This document shows, piece by piece, positions 51,614 to 60,498 of a stretch of 64,000 nucleotides of DNA. The DNA is taken from NCBI GenBank assembly GCA_942636505.2, contig CALOGB020000126.1, positions 286,010-350,009 on the forward strand, read 5' to 3'. Origin of the DNA: an uncultured bacterium (lineage in GTDB: Bacteria > Pseudomonadota > Alphaproteobacteria > Sphingomonadales > Sphingomonadaceae). Within the stretch, counting starts at the first letter, position 1, and each line of letters opens with the position of its first letter. Position numbers and translations under genes: made by a program. A model generated the notes under the pieces. It ran no database searches. It was not told the origin of the DNA and worked only from the letters and a program-made list of their open reading frames with translations.

Positions 51614-52789
51614 ATGACCAATACCACTGCCGCCGCCAAGCAACCGATCTTCGACGCGGGCGATGTCGGCGACCAGGCGCAGGGCTTCGTCACTGCCAGC
51701 TTCGCCTGGGTCCAGGCATACTGGCTCCAGATCCTGATCTCATTCGGGATCGGTGCGGTGATCGTCGTCGCGCTCCACACCGCGCGCCGCTTCGGCAGCA
51801 AGCTCTGCGAGCGCCCGCGCGCGCTCAACGGCTGGGGCATCGTCGTCGGCAAGGCGATCGCACGGACCGGCAATTTCTTCATCGTCATGCTCGCCGCCAA
51901 GCTGGTCGCAGGATACTCAGCCGCCCCCGGCGAAGTCGCGACGACGATCAACTTCCTCTTCACGGTCGCCGCGGTATTCCAGGCCGCCGTCTGGGTCCGC
52001 GAGATCATCCTCGGCGCGATCGAGCACCGTACGCAGTCCGAACATTATTCGGGCGAAGCGCTGCTCTCGGCAATGGGCCTGATCCGCCTGCTCGTCACCT
52101 TCGTGGTGTTCGCGGTCGCGCTGGTCGTCGTGCTCGACAATCTCGGCGTCAACGTCACCGGCCTCGTCGCAGGGCTCGGCGTCGGCGGCATCGCGATCGG
52201 CCTCGCAGCGCAGGGCATCTTCGCCGACCTGTTCGCCGCGCTCGCGATCATCTTCGACCGCCCGTTCCGCCGCGGCGACTCGATCAGCTACGATACAGCT
52301 TCGGGCAGCGTCGAGGCGATCGGCCTCAAATCGACCCGTATCCGCGGCATCGACGGCGAGGAGCGCGTGATCTCGAACAAGAACCTCCTCAACAAGGAGA
52401 TCCTCAACAACACGCAGCGCAACCACCGCCGCGCGAAGTTCGTCATCGGCGTCACCTATTCGACGCCCCCCGAAGTCTGCTCGCGCATCCCCGCGATGCT
52501 GAAGGAGATCGTCGAGGCCAACGACAAGATCTTCACGCGCGCCGGCTTCACCGGCTTCGGCGCGTCGAGCCTCGATTTCGAGGTCCAGTTCGACAGCAAG
52601 GGCCCCGATTACGCAAGCTTCTACGACGGCCGGACGGCGGTGGGGATCGCGATCCTGAAGCGCTTCAACGACGAGAAGATCGAGATCGCCTTCCCGACGC
52701 AGGTCAACATGATGGCGGCACCGGACGGCTCGGTCGTGATGCCGTATCCTGAGGGCAGACGATCGGAGGCGGAAGCAACGCCGGCCTAA
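51614..52789 (+). CDS. MscS family mechanosensitive channel
   Basis: A 391-residue inner-membrane channel with four to five helices followed by a beta domain. The pore helix LVAGLGVGGIAIGLAAQGIF and the adjoining IIFDRPFRRGDSISY are the MscS signatures, with Ala/Gly packing intact. An extra N-terminal helix pair makes it longer than E. coli MscS. Close spacing after topoisomerase IB suggests cotranscription. It should open on hypo-osmotic shock. Confidence 0.92.
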   Translation: MTNTTAAAKQPIFDAGDVGDQAQGFVTASFAWVQAYWLQILISFGIGAVIVVALHTARRFGSKLCERPRALNGWGIVVGKAIARTGNFFIVMLAAKLVAGYSAAPGEVATTINFLFTVAAVFQAAVWVREIILGAIEHRTQSEHYSGEALLSAMGLIRLLVTFVVFAVALVVVLDNLGVNVTGLVAGLGVGGIAIGLAAQGIFADLFAALAIIFDRPFRRGDSISYDTASGSVEAIGLKSTRIRGIDGEERVISNKNLLNKEILNNTQRNHRRAKFVIGVTYSTPPEVCSRIPAMLKEIVEANDKIFTRAGFTGFGASSLDFEVQFDSKGPDYASFYDGRTAVGIAILKRFNDEKIEIAFPTQVNMMAAPDGSVVMPYPEGRRSEAEATPA

Positions 52790-52809
52790 ACCCTGTTATC
52801 CCTGCTAAC

Positions 52810-52866
52810 TTGTTCTCCCGCGAAGGCGGGAGCCCAGTCTGGGTCCCCGCCTTCGCGGGGAAACAA
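52810..52866. repeat. Palindromic element, family C
   Basis: A 57-bp double hairpin, CTCCCGCGAAGGCGGGAG, CCCAGTCTGGG and CCCCGCCTTCGCGGGG, 20 bp after the MscS stop codon. Confidence 0.9.
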
Positions 52867-52937
52867 TTCTTGCTAGGGTAATGCGGAACCAGCGCTGTTA
52901 GACTAAGCGCGGCATGATGAGTCCGCGGCATACCCCG

Positions 52938-53043
52938 CCGCCACCCCGGCGGAGGCCGGGGCCCAGTTGGTGAGGTCGCAGTAACGAAGCGCAACACCCT
53001 TCAGCGACGTCCCCCACCTGGACCCCGGCCTCCGCCGGGGTGG
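52938..53043. repeat. Palindromic element, family D
   Basis: CCACCCCGGCGGAGGCCGGG with tail GCCCAGTTGG at one end and the complementary GGACCCCGGCCTCCGCCGGG at the other. It lies 50 bp from the putA stop codon. With the family C copy it occupies most of the MscS-putA gap (52790-53092). Confidence 0.88.
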
Positions 53044-53092
53044 TGACGGGTAGGTACGTTAGCTGACCCGCCTCGGTGTCCCGCCGGCCCGC

Positions 53093-56000
53093 TTAAATCC
53101 CGCCCTCATCCAACGACAACAACGTCGCATTCCCCCCAGCACTCGTCGTATCCACCGAAACCGCCCGCTCCGCACAGAACCGGTACAGATACCGCGGCCC
53201 ACCAGCCTTCGGCCCAGTCCCCGAAAGACCCTCGCCCCCAAAAGGCTGAGACCCCACGACCGCCCCAATCATCGACCGGTTGATATACAGATTCCCCACC
53301 GCAGCCTCGGCCTCGATCACCTCGGCTGCGCGCGCGATACGGCTGTGCAGCCCCATCGTCAGGCCATACCCCTTGGCGTTGACCCGAGCGATCGTCTCGC
53401 TCAACTTCCCCGCCTCCCACGTCGCCACGTGCAGGATCGGCCCGAACCACTCCTGGTTCAAATCCTCGATCGCACCGATCCGAACCAAAGTCGGTGGCAC
53501 GAACAGACCATCCGCCGGCGCATCGAGCGTCTTGACGATCTTCGCCTTCACGCTCTCGCGATACGCCATCAGCCGATCATACGCGGCCCGGTCGATCACC
53601 GGACCGACGTCGGTCGCGGGATCGCCCGACCGCCCGATCCGCAACGTCTCCATCGCCCCCGACAGCATCTCGATCACGCCGTCCGCGATGTCCTCCTGCA
53701 CCAGCAGCAAGCGCAACGCCGAGCAACGCTGTCCCGCCGACCGGAACGACGAGGCAATCACGTCGGCCACCACCTGCTCGGGCAATGCGGTGGAATCAAC
53801 GATCATCGCGTTGATCCCGCCGGTCTCCGCGATCAGCGGCACGATCGGCCGCGTCTCGTCGTCGAGCAACGACCGCGCGATCTTCCGCGACGTCGCGGTC
53901 GACCCGGTGAACGCGACGCCCTGGATCCGCACGTCCGCGGTCAGCGCTGCGCCGACCTCCGGCCCGCCGGTCACGAGCACCAGCGCATCGACCGGCACGC
54001 CAGCCTCATGCGCAAGCTCGACCGCACGCGCCGCGATCCGCGGGGTCTGCGGCGCAGGCTTGGCGACCACGGTGTTGCCGGTGACGAGCGCCGCCACCGT
54101 CTGCCCGAGGAAGATCGCCAGCGGGAAGTTCCACGGCGCGATCGTCGCCCAGACACCGCGACCCTCGATATGCAGCGTGTTTCGCTCGCCCGTCGGCCCC
54201 GGCAGCTCGATCGGATGCAGGTTCAACCGCGCCTGCTGCGCGTAATACCGACAGAAGTCCGCCGCCTCGCGCACCTCGCCGATCGCGTCGCCAATCGTCT
54301 TGAACGCCTCCTGCACGCAGATCGCCATCAGCTCGTCGCGATGCTTCTCGAGCAGGTCGGCGAGGCGCTCCAGGCAGGCAGCGCGCTCGTCGACCGGCGT
54401 GGTCGACCAACCCGGAAACGCCGCGTGCGCACGGGAGATGGCAGCCACAACAAAACTCCCCTCCCGCTCGCGGGAGGGGTCGGGGGAGGGGATGACCAAC
54501 CCGCGATCGGAACCTATGGAGGAAAGGTCGGCCCCTCCCCCGACCCCTCCCGCAAGCGGGAGGGGAGCAGAAACGGCAGCAACCGTCGCCTCCAGCGTCC
54601 CAACATCACTCAAATCCAACCCGGCTGAATTCCGGTGCCCCCCAGCCCCGAACAGATCCACCGGCAACGGAATGCTAGGATGCCGCTTCCCTCCGACCGC
54701 AGCGATCTTCGCCACCGGATCCGCCAAAATCTCAGCCTCGGTCAGTCGCTCATCCGCCAACTGGTGCACGAAGCTCGAATTCGCCCCATTCTCCAACAAC
54801 CGCCGAACCAGATACGCGAGCAGATCCCGATGCCCACCAACCGGCGCATAGACCCGGCAATGATAGCCGTTCTCCTGCACCAGCCGCTCGTACAGCCCGT
54901 CACCCATCCCGTGCAGCCGCTGGAACTCGAAGTCGCGCGAGTTGCCCGCCCATTCCATGATCGTCGCGACCGTCAGCGCATTGTGGCTCGCAAACGCCGG
55001 CCGGATATTCTCCGCCGCCAGCATGTCCTTCGCCACGGCCAGGTACGACACGTCGGTCGCCGCCTTGCGCGTGAACAACGGATAGTCCGCCAGCCCCTCG
55101 ACCTGCGTGCGCTTGATCTCGCTATCCCAGTACGCGCCCTTCACCAGCCGCACGTTCATCACGCGGTCCAGCCCGTTCGCCCATTCGATCACCGGCCGCG
55201 CGCGCTTGCCATAGGCCTGCACCGCCATGCCGAACCCGTCCCAGCCCTTCAGCGACGGCAGCCCGGCGACCGCGCCGATGATGTCCAGGCTCATCTCCAG
55301 TCGCTCGGATTCCTCCGCATCGACGGTCAGCGCGATGCCCTTCGACGCCGCCTGCACCGCCAGCGCCTCGAGCATCTCGGTCAGCGCGGGCACGCATTCG
55401 CTCCACCGCGCCACTTCGTACCGCGGATGCAGCGCGGACAACTTGACCGAGATCGAGTGCCCCGCCGCCGGATCGCGCCCGACCGCATCGACCGCGCCGA
55501 CATACGCCTGGAAGTATCGCTGCGCATCGGCATGCGTCCGCGCCGCCTCGCCGAGCATGTCGAAGCTGGCCGTAAAGCCCTTGTTCTCCGGCCGGCGCAT
55601 CCGCTTCATCGCCTCGTCGATGGTACGCCCCATCACGAAGATCTCGCCCATCATCTTCATCGCCGCGCCGACCGCCTGTCGCACGAACGGCTCGCCCGCG
55701 CGGCTGATCAGGCGCCGCAGCGGCCCGGTCGATCCCTCGCCGACCAGCACGCGGCCGACCACCAGCCCCCAGGTCGCCGAATTGACCAGCTTCGAATTCG
55801 ACTTGCCCGCATGCGCACGCCAGTCGGCATCGCCCAGCTTGTCCGCGATCAGCAGATCCGCCGTCTCGGGATCGGGCACACGCAGGAACGCCTCCGCCAG
55901 CGACAGCAAAGCGACGCCTTCCGACGAATTCAGCCGATATTCCTGGAGGAACTGGTTCACCCAGCCCTTGCTCTGCGCCGCCCGCAGGTCCGCGAGCAGG

Positions 56001-56143
56001 CCCAGCGCATGCCCCATCACGCGTTCACGCGAATCCGAATCGAGCGCGGCGCGGTCCAGCAACGGTTTTAGAACATCGGGTTCGCTCGCGCGGTACAGCT
56101 TCGCCATGATATCGCGGGCATGGGACGTTACGGCAGTCGACAT
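53093..56143 (-). CDS. putA: Bifunctional proline dehydrogenase / pyrroline-5-carboxylate dehydrogenase
   Basis: A 1016-residue enzyme oxidising proline to glutamate. The first half is the FAD barrel with DAEESERLEMSLD, RLVKGAYWDSEIKRTQ and FQRLHGMGDGLYERL. The second half is an aldehyde dehydrogenase with WNFPLAIFLGQ, the catalytic cysteine in SAGQRCSALR (Cys807) and ETGGINAMIVDS. No N-terminal DNA-binding domain is seen, so it is not an autorepressor. Between the two halves, residues 526-563 are encoded by a family E palindrome (54456-54567) that keeps the frame. Without this insert the length is about 978 residues. Confidence 0.95.
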   Translation of the reverse strand: MSTAVTSHARDIMAKLYRASEPDVLKPLLDRAALDSDSRERVMGHALGLLADLRAAQSKGWVNQFLQEYRLNSSEGVALLSLAEAFLRVPDPETADLLIADKLGDADWRAHAGKSNSKLVNSATWGLVVGRVLVGEGSTGPLRRLISRAGEPFVRQAVGAAMKMMGEIFVMGRTIDEAMKRMRRPENKGFTASFDMLGEAARTHADAQRYFQAYVGAVDAVGRDPAAGHSISVKLSALHPRYEVARWSECVPALTEMLEALAVQAASKGIALTVDAEESERLEMSLDIIGAVAGLPSLKGWDGFGMAVQAYGKRARPVIEWANGLDRVMNVRLVKGAYWDSEIKRTQVEGLADYPLFTRKAATDVSYLAVAKDMLAAENIRPAFASHNALTVATIMEWAGNSRDFEFQRLHGMGDGLYERLVQENGYHCRVYAPVGGHRDLLAYLVRRLLENGANSSFVHQLADERLTEAEILADPVAKIAAVGGKRHPSIPLPVDLFGAGGHRNSAGLDLSDVGTLEATVAAVSAPLPLAGGVGGGADLSSIGSDRGLVIPSPDPSREREGSFVVAAISRAHAAFPGWSTTPVDERAACLERLADLLEKHRDELMAICVQEAFKTIGDAIGEVREAADFCRYYAQQARLNLHPIELPGPTGERNTLHIEGRGVWATIAPWNFPLAIFLGQTVAALVTGNTVVAKPAPQTPRIAARAVELAHEAGVPVDALVLVTGGPEVGAALTADVRIQGVAFTGSTATSRKIARSLLDDETRPIVPLIAETGGINAMIVDSTALPEQVVADVIASSFRSAGQRCSALRLLLVQEDIADGVIEMLSGAMETLRIGRSGDPATDVGPVIDRAAYDRLMAYRESVKAKIVKTLDAPADGLFVPPTLVRIGAIEDLNQEWFGPILHVATWEAGKLSETIARVNAKGYGLTMGLHSRIARAAEVIEAEAAVGNLYINRSMIGAVVGSQPFGGEGLSGTGPKAGGPRYLYRFCAERAVSVDTTSAGGNATLLSLDEGGI
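54456..54567. repeat. Palindromic element, family E, inside putA
   Basis: Inverted arms of about 36 bp (CTCCCCTCCCGCTCGCGGGA plus G-rich tail, and the complement) separated by about 40 bp, the same structure as the copies at 49799 and 56707. It lies within the open reading frame of putA and adds about 38 residues, including [10 protein letters not shown] and PDPSREREGS, without a stop codon. Confidence 0.92.
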
Positions 56144-56240
56144 TTTCCAGCTTCCGGTTGGGTGAGGCTTGCGATCCGCTCGCCTGTACGCCTAGAGACA
56201 TTCCAGCGCTTAGCGCCAAATGAGCTTTGAGGGGAATGCC

Positions 56241-56699
56241 GTGGCGACGATCACGACCGCGCAGATGCAACAGCGCATCGGCACCGAGACGGTTTCCGAC
56301 TGGGTCGAGGTCACGCAGGCCATGATCGACAAGTTCGCCGATGCGACCGGCGACCATCAGTTCATCCACATCGATCCGGTCCGCGCGGCACAGACCCCGT
56401 TCGTCGGCACCATCGCACACGGCTTCCTGACCCTGTCGCTAATGCCTTTGCTGTCGTCGAAAGTGCCGGACGCGCCCGCGATCGAGGGCGCGAAGATGGG
56501 CGTGAATTACGGCGGCAATTCGGTCCGCTTCCTGACGCCGGTCCGCTCGGGCTCGAAGGTGCGCGGCCGGTTCAAGCTGCTCTCGTTCGACGAAAAGCGC
56601 TCCGGCCAGTGGCAGCAGGCCAACGCCTTCTCGGTCGAGATCGAAGGCCAGGAAAAGCCCGCCCTGATCGCCGAATGGATCAGCCAAGTCTTCGTTTGA
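56241..56699 (+). CDS. MaoC family dehydratase (R-specific enoyl-CoA hydratase-like)
   Basis: A 152-residue single hot-dog-fold protein. The catalytic Asp and His lie in [18 protein letters not shown], and [15 protein letters not shown] completes the hydratase 2 motif. It hydrates trans-2-enoyl-CoA to (R)-3-hydroxyacyl-CoA, linking beta-oxidation with PHA synthesis or other CoA pathways. GTG at 56241 follows GAGGGG by six bases and is preferred over an ATG 21 bases earlier. A family E repeat separates it from the thiolase gene. Confidence 0.9.
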   Translation: MATITTAQMQQRIGTETVSDWVEVTQAMIDKFADATGDHQFIHIDPVRAAQTPFVGTIAHGFLTLSLMPLLSSKVPDAPAIEGAKMGVNYGGNSVRFLTPVRSGSKVRGRFKLLSFDEKRSGQWQQANAFSVEIEGQEKPALIAEWISQVFV

Positions 56700-56706
56700 A
56701 ACTAAT

Positions 56707-56815
56707 TCCCCTCCCGCTTGCGGGAGGGGTCAGGGGAGGGTCCGAGATAGCCGCGATTGCGCCGGCTGCTCTGGCCACCCCCTCCCCCAACCCCTCCCGC
56801 AAGCGGGAAGGGAGC
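56707..56815. repeat. Palindromic element, family E
   Basis: CCCCTCCCGCTTGCGGGAGG with GGTCAGGGGAGGG and the complementary CCCCTCCCCCAACCCCTCCC with GCAAGCGGGAAGGGAG, filling the gap between the MaoC and thiolase genes. It starts 8 bp after the MaoC stop. Confidence 0.9.
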
Positions 56816-56833
56816 AGAAAAGAGGATACACCC

Positions 56834-58012
56834 ATGCGTTCAGCCGTCATCGTCTCCACCGCCCGCACCCCCATCGGCCGCGCCTATCGCGGCGGCTTCA
56901 ACAACACCCCCGCCCCCACGCTCGCGTCGCATTCGATCAAGGCCGCGGTCGAGCGTGCCGGTATCGAAGGCGCGGAAGTCGACGACGTCGTCTTCGGCTG
57001 CGCGCTCCAGCAGGGCCACCAGGCCGGCAACATCGCTCGCACGTCGCTGCTGCGCGCCGGGCTCCCCGTCACCGTTTCGGGCATGTCGGTCGACCGTCAG
57101 TGCGCGTCCGGCCTTATGGCAATCGCCACCGCGGCCAAGCAGATCATCACCGATAACATGGACATCACGATCGGCGGCGGCGTCGAGAGCATCAGCCTCG
57201 TCCAGACCCCGCAGATGCGAGTCGCCCCCGATCCCCAGCTGATCGCGATGCACAAGGACGTCTACATGCCGATGCTGCAGACCGCCGAAGTCGTCGCCAA
57301 GCGCTACGGCATCAGCCGCGACGCGATGGACGCCTACGCCCTCCAGTCGCAGCAGCGCACCGCCGCCGCGCAGGCCGCGGGCTATTTCGACGCCGAGATC
57401 GTGCCAGTCGATGCCAACATGGCCATCGTCAACAAGGAGACGAAGGAAGTCACGTACAAGGACGTGACGATCACCAAGGACGGGGGGAACCGCGCCGACA
57501 CCACGCTGGAGGGTCTCCAGTCGCTGAAGCCCGTAATGGGCCCCGACTTCACGATCACCGCCGGCAACGCATCACAGCTCTCGGACGGCTCGTCGTCGTC
57601 GGTACTGATGGAAGAGAAGATCGCCTCGCAGCGCGGGCTCCAGCCGCTCGGTCGCTATGTCGGCATGGCAGTCGGCGGCACCGAGCCCGACGAGATGGGC
57701 ATCGGCCCGGTCGTGGCGATCCCCAAGCTGCTCAAGCGCTTCGGCCTCAAGATGGACGATATCGGCCTGTGGGAGCTGAACGAGGCGTTCGCGGTGCAGG
57801 TCCTGTATTGCCGCGACCATCTCGGCATCCCCGACGAGCTGCTCAACGTCAGCGGCGGCGCGATCTCGATCGGCCACCCCTACGGCATGACCGGCGCCCG
57901 CGCGACCGGCCACGCGCTGATCGAAGGCAAGCGTCGCGGCGCGAAGTACGTCGTGGTCACGATGTGCGTCGGCGGCGGCATGGGCGCAGCCGGGTTGTTC
58001 GAAGTACTGTGA
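56834..58012 (+). CDS. Acetyl-CoA C-acyltransferase (thiolase)
   Basis: A 392-residue thiolase. The nucleophilic cysteine is in [14 protein letters not shown], the histidine in [16 protein letters not shown], and the second cysteine in [16 protein letters not shown]. The residues around the first cysteine and overall spacing suit a degradative (beta-oxidation) or broad-chain enzyme rather than a strict acetoacetyl-CoA thiolase, though this is uncertain. It follows MaoC across a repeat; no shared promoter is visible. Confidence 0.92.
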   Translation: MRSAVIVSTARTPIGRAYRGGFNNTPAPTLASHSIKAAVERAGIEGAEVDDVVFGCALQQGHQAGNIARTSLLRAGLPVTVSGMSVDRQCASGLMAIATAAKQIITDNMDITIGGGVESISLVQTPQMRVAPDPQLIAMHKDVYMPMLQTAEVVAKRYGISRDAMDAYALQSQQRTAAAQAAGYFDAEIVPVDANMAIVNKETKEVTYKDVTITKDGGNRADTTLEGLQSLKPVMGPDFTITAGNASQLSDGSSSSVLMEEKIASQRGLQPLGRYVGMAVGGTEPDEMGIGPVVAIPKLLKRFGLKMDDIGLWELNEAFAVQVLYCRDHLGIPDELLNVSGGAISIGHPYGMTGARATGHALIEGKRRGAKYVVVTMCVGGGMGAAGLFEVL

Positions 58013-58020
58013 ACTTGAAA

Positions 58021-58060
58021 TGCAACGTCGGTATAGCGCATGCACAATACCGACGTTGCA
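58021..58060 (+). terminator. Perfect hairpin after the thiolase gene
   Basis: TGCAACGTCGGTAT (58021-58034) pairs without mismatch to ATACCGACGTTGCA (58047-58060) around a 12-base loop. No T-run follows, so it may end transcription with Rho or simply stabilise the 3' end. The remaining 58061-58469 holds no recognisable gene. Confidence 0.5.
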
Positions 58061-58422
58061 TCCACCGTCTTTCTTGTACTGGCTCCGGCCGCGTTAGCAG
58101 CTCTGCTCAATACGTCCTGCAACTGTGCACAGTCGACCTTCCTCGCGCACAGAAACTAGTTTTAATTGCAAAGTTGTCCAATTAATCTGTTGCTGAATGG
58201 TAACGTCCGCAGGCCGGATACCGGGATTGCACCGCTCTTGAAGGCGATGCGAGAGCACCTGACGGTCTGCGCCGAGGCAACGATCATCCTTCATTGATCC
58301 GCCGATCGCCCCCTGTCGAAATTGTAGCGGAAGGTTTCTTGCATCAACGCCAGGCGCCTCATTTATCGAAGACGTTTGGCCTGACACGCCGACGAATATC
58401 GGCGGAATAGCACCGAAACGCA

Positions 58423-58447
58423 GGAACCGTCTTCCATACTCCGCGCT
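58423..58447 (+). promoter_or_regulatory. EcfG-like promoter of the 121-aa protein gene
   Basis: GGAAC at 58423-58427, 16 bp, CGCT at 58444-58447, one base from consensus, 22 bp before the ATG at 58470. Confidence 0.4.
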
Positions 58448-58469
58448 TGAGCTATCAAGGAGAGATAGA

Positions 58470-58835
58470 ATGGACGACCAGCGCGTGTGGGAATTCGAAG
58501 GCAGCCTATGGGATGCCAGCGACGAGCATTATCAGGAGCGGATAGACGAGGAGATCGTCATGGTCCTTCCCCGTCCGCCGTATGTTTTCCAGGGGCAGGA
58601 AGCGAAGAACGCCGTCAAGGCGACGCCCGACTGGGATTCGGTCGAATTGTCAGACCGACGAGTGTCACGCCCTCAGGAGGGCCTGATCGCCGTTGCCTAC
58701 ACTGTGCGGTGCGCGAACGGCAACGAGAAGTACGAAGCACACTGCACTTCGACCTTACGGATGCGGGGACACGACGATTGGCTGGTCGTTGAACACCAGC
58801 AAACGCCACCCTTGACCGCCAGTGTCGAGGCCTGA
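58470..58835 (+). CDS. Nuclear transport factor 2-like (DUF4440-type) protein, 121 aa
   Basis: A 121-residue soluble protein with an alternating alpha/beta pattern ending in strands LIAVAYTVRCANGNEKYEAHCTS and DDWLVVEHQQTP, which fits a SnoaL/DUF4440-type cone fold. No catalytic residues can be assigned. AAGGAGAG lies just upstream of the ATG. An EcfG-like element upstream suggests a stress role. It is the last ordinary gene before the IS element. Confidence 0.7.
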   Translation: MDDQRVWEFEGSLWDASDEHYQERIDEEIVMVLPRPPYVFQGQEAKNAVKATPDWDSVELSDRRVSRPQEGLIAVAYTVRCANGNEKYEAHCTSTLRMRGHDDWLVVEHQQTPPLTASVEA

Positions 58836-58848
58836 TCACTGGGTCACT

Positions 58849-58882
58849 GTTGCGCCTGGTACATGCTCGTAGCAGGCGCAAC
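58849..58882 (+). terminator. Hairpin after the 121-aa gene
   Basis: GTTGCGCCTG (58849-58858) and CAGGCGCAAC (58873-58882) pair perfectly around 14 bases, 14 bp after the stop codon. CAGGCGCAACGGA recurs at 58933-58945. No T-run. The rest of the gap up to the IS element at 59193 shows no gene. Confidence 0.5.
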
Positions 58883-59237
58883 GGACTAAATGGCGGGCGG
58901 CCGCCTTGTTGCTGGAGTAATTCCCATAGCCTCAGGCGCAACGGATTATTGCGAATGAATCGCCTAGGCAGCCGTCGGTGAGTAGAGACATCGTGATATC
59001 CAAGAACTCCGCCGTTTTCAGATAAACGCGGGCCACCGGAGCATGTTCCTGTGTATTTGGAGCGCCCCAGACCGTTGCAGCCTTGGTTAGAAAGCAGCGG
59101 TTTCGAGAAGCTTATGATGGCGATTGCCCCTGGCTTCATTACGCGACGACGTGGCGTAGTACCGCTAGCAAGTGTTGCAGACACCGACTGAGGTGGCCCC
59201 CCTAAATGACCTGACAGGGCCCCGCTCTTAGATAAGA

Positions 59238-59648
59238 GTGAGGCATATGACCGACGGTACGACCAGGCGTTACAACGATGGCGAGGTTCTCTCCGGTGTT
59301 CAGCGCCGGAGGCGGTGGACACCGGAGGAAAAGGTCCGGATCGTCGAAGAGACGTATCTACCGGGGATGAGCGTGTCGCTCGTCGCCCGCCGGCACGGCA
59401 TCGGTGGCAATCAGATATTCACCTGGCGGCGCCTGATGGCGCAGGGTGCGCTGACCGCCGCGACAGCGGGCGAGGAAGTGGTGTCAGCCTTCGAGTACCG
59501 TGCGCTCGAGGCGCAGGTGCGCGAACTACACCGGCTGCTCGGCAAGAAGGCCATGGAGAACGAGCTACTCCGCGAGGCCGTGTCCCGAGCCGCAGGCCCA
59601 AAAAAACTGCTGTTGCGCTCGACCTCGTTGCCGCGGGATGGACGGTGA
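59238..59648 (+). CDS. IS3-family transposase OrfA
   Basis: A 136-residue protein with a helix-turn-helix (RRWTPEEKVRIVEETYLPGMSVSLVARRHGI) that binds the IS ends, followed by a leucine-zipper-like helix (LEAQVRELHRLLGKKAMENELL) for dimerisation. Near its end lies a run of seven A (59600-59606), the slippery site for making the OrfAB fusion. Stop at 59646-59648 overlaps a GTG that could start OrfB alone. Confidence 0.9.
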   Translation: MRHMTDGTTRRYNDGEVLSGVQRRRRWTPEEKVRIVEETYLPGMSVSLVARRHGIGGNQIFTWRRLMAQGALTAATAGEEVVSAFEYRALEAQVRELHRLLGKKAMENELLREAVSRAAGPKKLLLRSTSLPRDGR

Positions 59649-60487
59649 GCGCGGTCGCAGAGGCGGTTGGCATCGCTCGCCCACACCTGTCCGCAATGCG
59701 CCATCGCCCAGCGTCACGACCACGCGGACGACCGCCGCTGCCGGATGCCGAGCTGGTCGCCGACATCCGCGCGCTCGTCGCCGATCTGCCAACATACGGC
59801 TATCGCCGCGTTCATGCTCTGTTGCGGCGGGAGGCCGAGAAGAACAAGCGCGAAGCGCCTAATCCGAAACGCGTCTACCGCGTCATGAAGGTGCACGGGC
59901 TGCTCCTACAGCGAGGCGGCGAACGCCGCGAGGAACGGCGTCACGACGGCCGGGTCGCCGTCGACCTCCGCAACACCCGCTGGTGTTCCGACGGGTTGGA
60001 GATCACCTGCGACAATGGCGAGAAAGTGCGTGTCGCCTTCGCGCTCGACTGCTGCGACCGTGAAGCCATGGGACACGTGGCGACGACGGGCGGCATCACC
60101 GCCGAGGACGTCCAGGACCTGATGGTCGCCACGGTCGAGCATCGCTACGGCCAGGTGAACCGCGTGCCCGAACCGATCGAGTGGCTCACCGATAACGGCA
60201 GCTGCTACACTGCTCGCAACACACGCGCCTTCGCCCGGGGAATTGGACTGATCTCGCGCACGACCCCAGTCAGCAGTCCTCAATCGAACGGCATGGCGGA
60301 GGCGTTCGTTCGCACCCTCAAGCGGGATTATGTCCGCGTGAACCCCAGGCCAGATGCGCAGAGCGTTATCGACCAACTGCCCGGCTGGTTCGACCATCAT
60401 AACGAGGTGCATCCCCACCGCGCTTTGCGCTATCGATCACCCCGCGAGTTCATCGCGCAAACCTGCGAGGCCCTGTCAGGCCTTTAG
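59600..60487 (+). CDS. IS3-family transposase OrfB (expressed as OrfAB by -1 frameshift)
   Basis: The catalytic part of the transposase, in the -1 frame relative to OrfA. An HTH-21-like region (GYRRVHALLRREAEKN) is followed by the DDE integrase core: Asp in WCSDGLEITCDNG, Asp in WLTDNGSCYTA, Glu in SPQSNGMAEAFVRTLKRDY. It begins at the A7 slippery site (A AAA AAA read in the OrfA frame), typical of the family; GTG at 59645 is an independent start. Length and motifs are complete. Confidence 0.88.
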   Translation, partial: KKTAVALDLVAAGWTVSAVAEAVGIARPHLSAMRHRPASRPRGRPPLPDAELVADIRALVADLPTYGYRRVHALLRREAEKNKREAPNPKRVYRVMKVHGLLLQRGGERREERRHDGRVAVDLRNTRWCSDGLEITCDNGEKVRVAFALDCCDREAMGHVATTGGITAEDVQDLMVATVEHRYGQVNRVPEPIEWLTDNGSCYTARNTRAFARGIGLISRTTPVSSPQSNGMAEAFVRTLKRDYVRVNPRPDAQSVIDQLPGWFDHHNEVHPHRALRYRSPREFIAQTCEALSGL

Positions 60488-60498
60488 GGGGCAACAAC

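Larger units (their letters stand above)
59193..60498 (+). mobile_element. IS3-family insertion sequence (IS2-like layout)
   Basis: About 1.3 kb. Imperfect terminal inverted repeats: left end contains GCCCCCCTAAATGACCTGAC, right end (reversed) GCCCCCTAAAGGCCTGAC, both followed by AGGG. ACTGAG occurs immediately outside both ends (59187-59192 and 60499-60504), a likely target duplication, although the exact boundary could shift by a few bases. It carries orfA and orfB with a -1 frameshift site. All parts look intact, so it may still be active. Confidence 0.85.

Noticed and set aside
3308..56815. The many palindromes as a CRISPR array
   Set aside because: They are dispersed singly in different gaps, with unequal spacing and no unique spacers or cas genes.
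58094..58387. A minus-strand 97-codon frame after the thiolase gene
   Set aside because: No homology, no ribosome binding site, and composition typical of random sequence.
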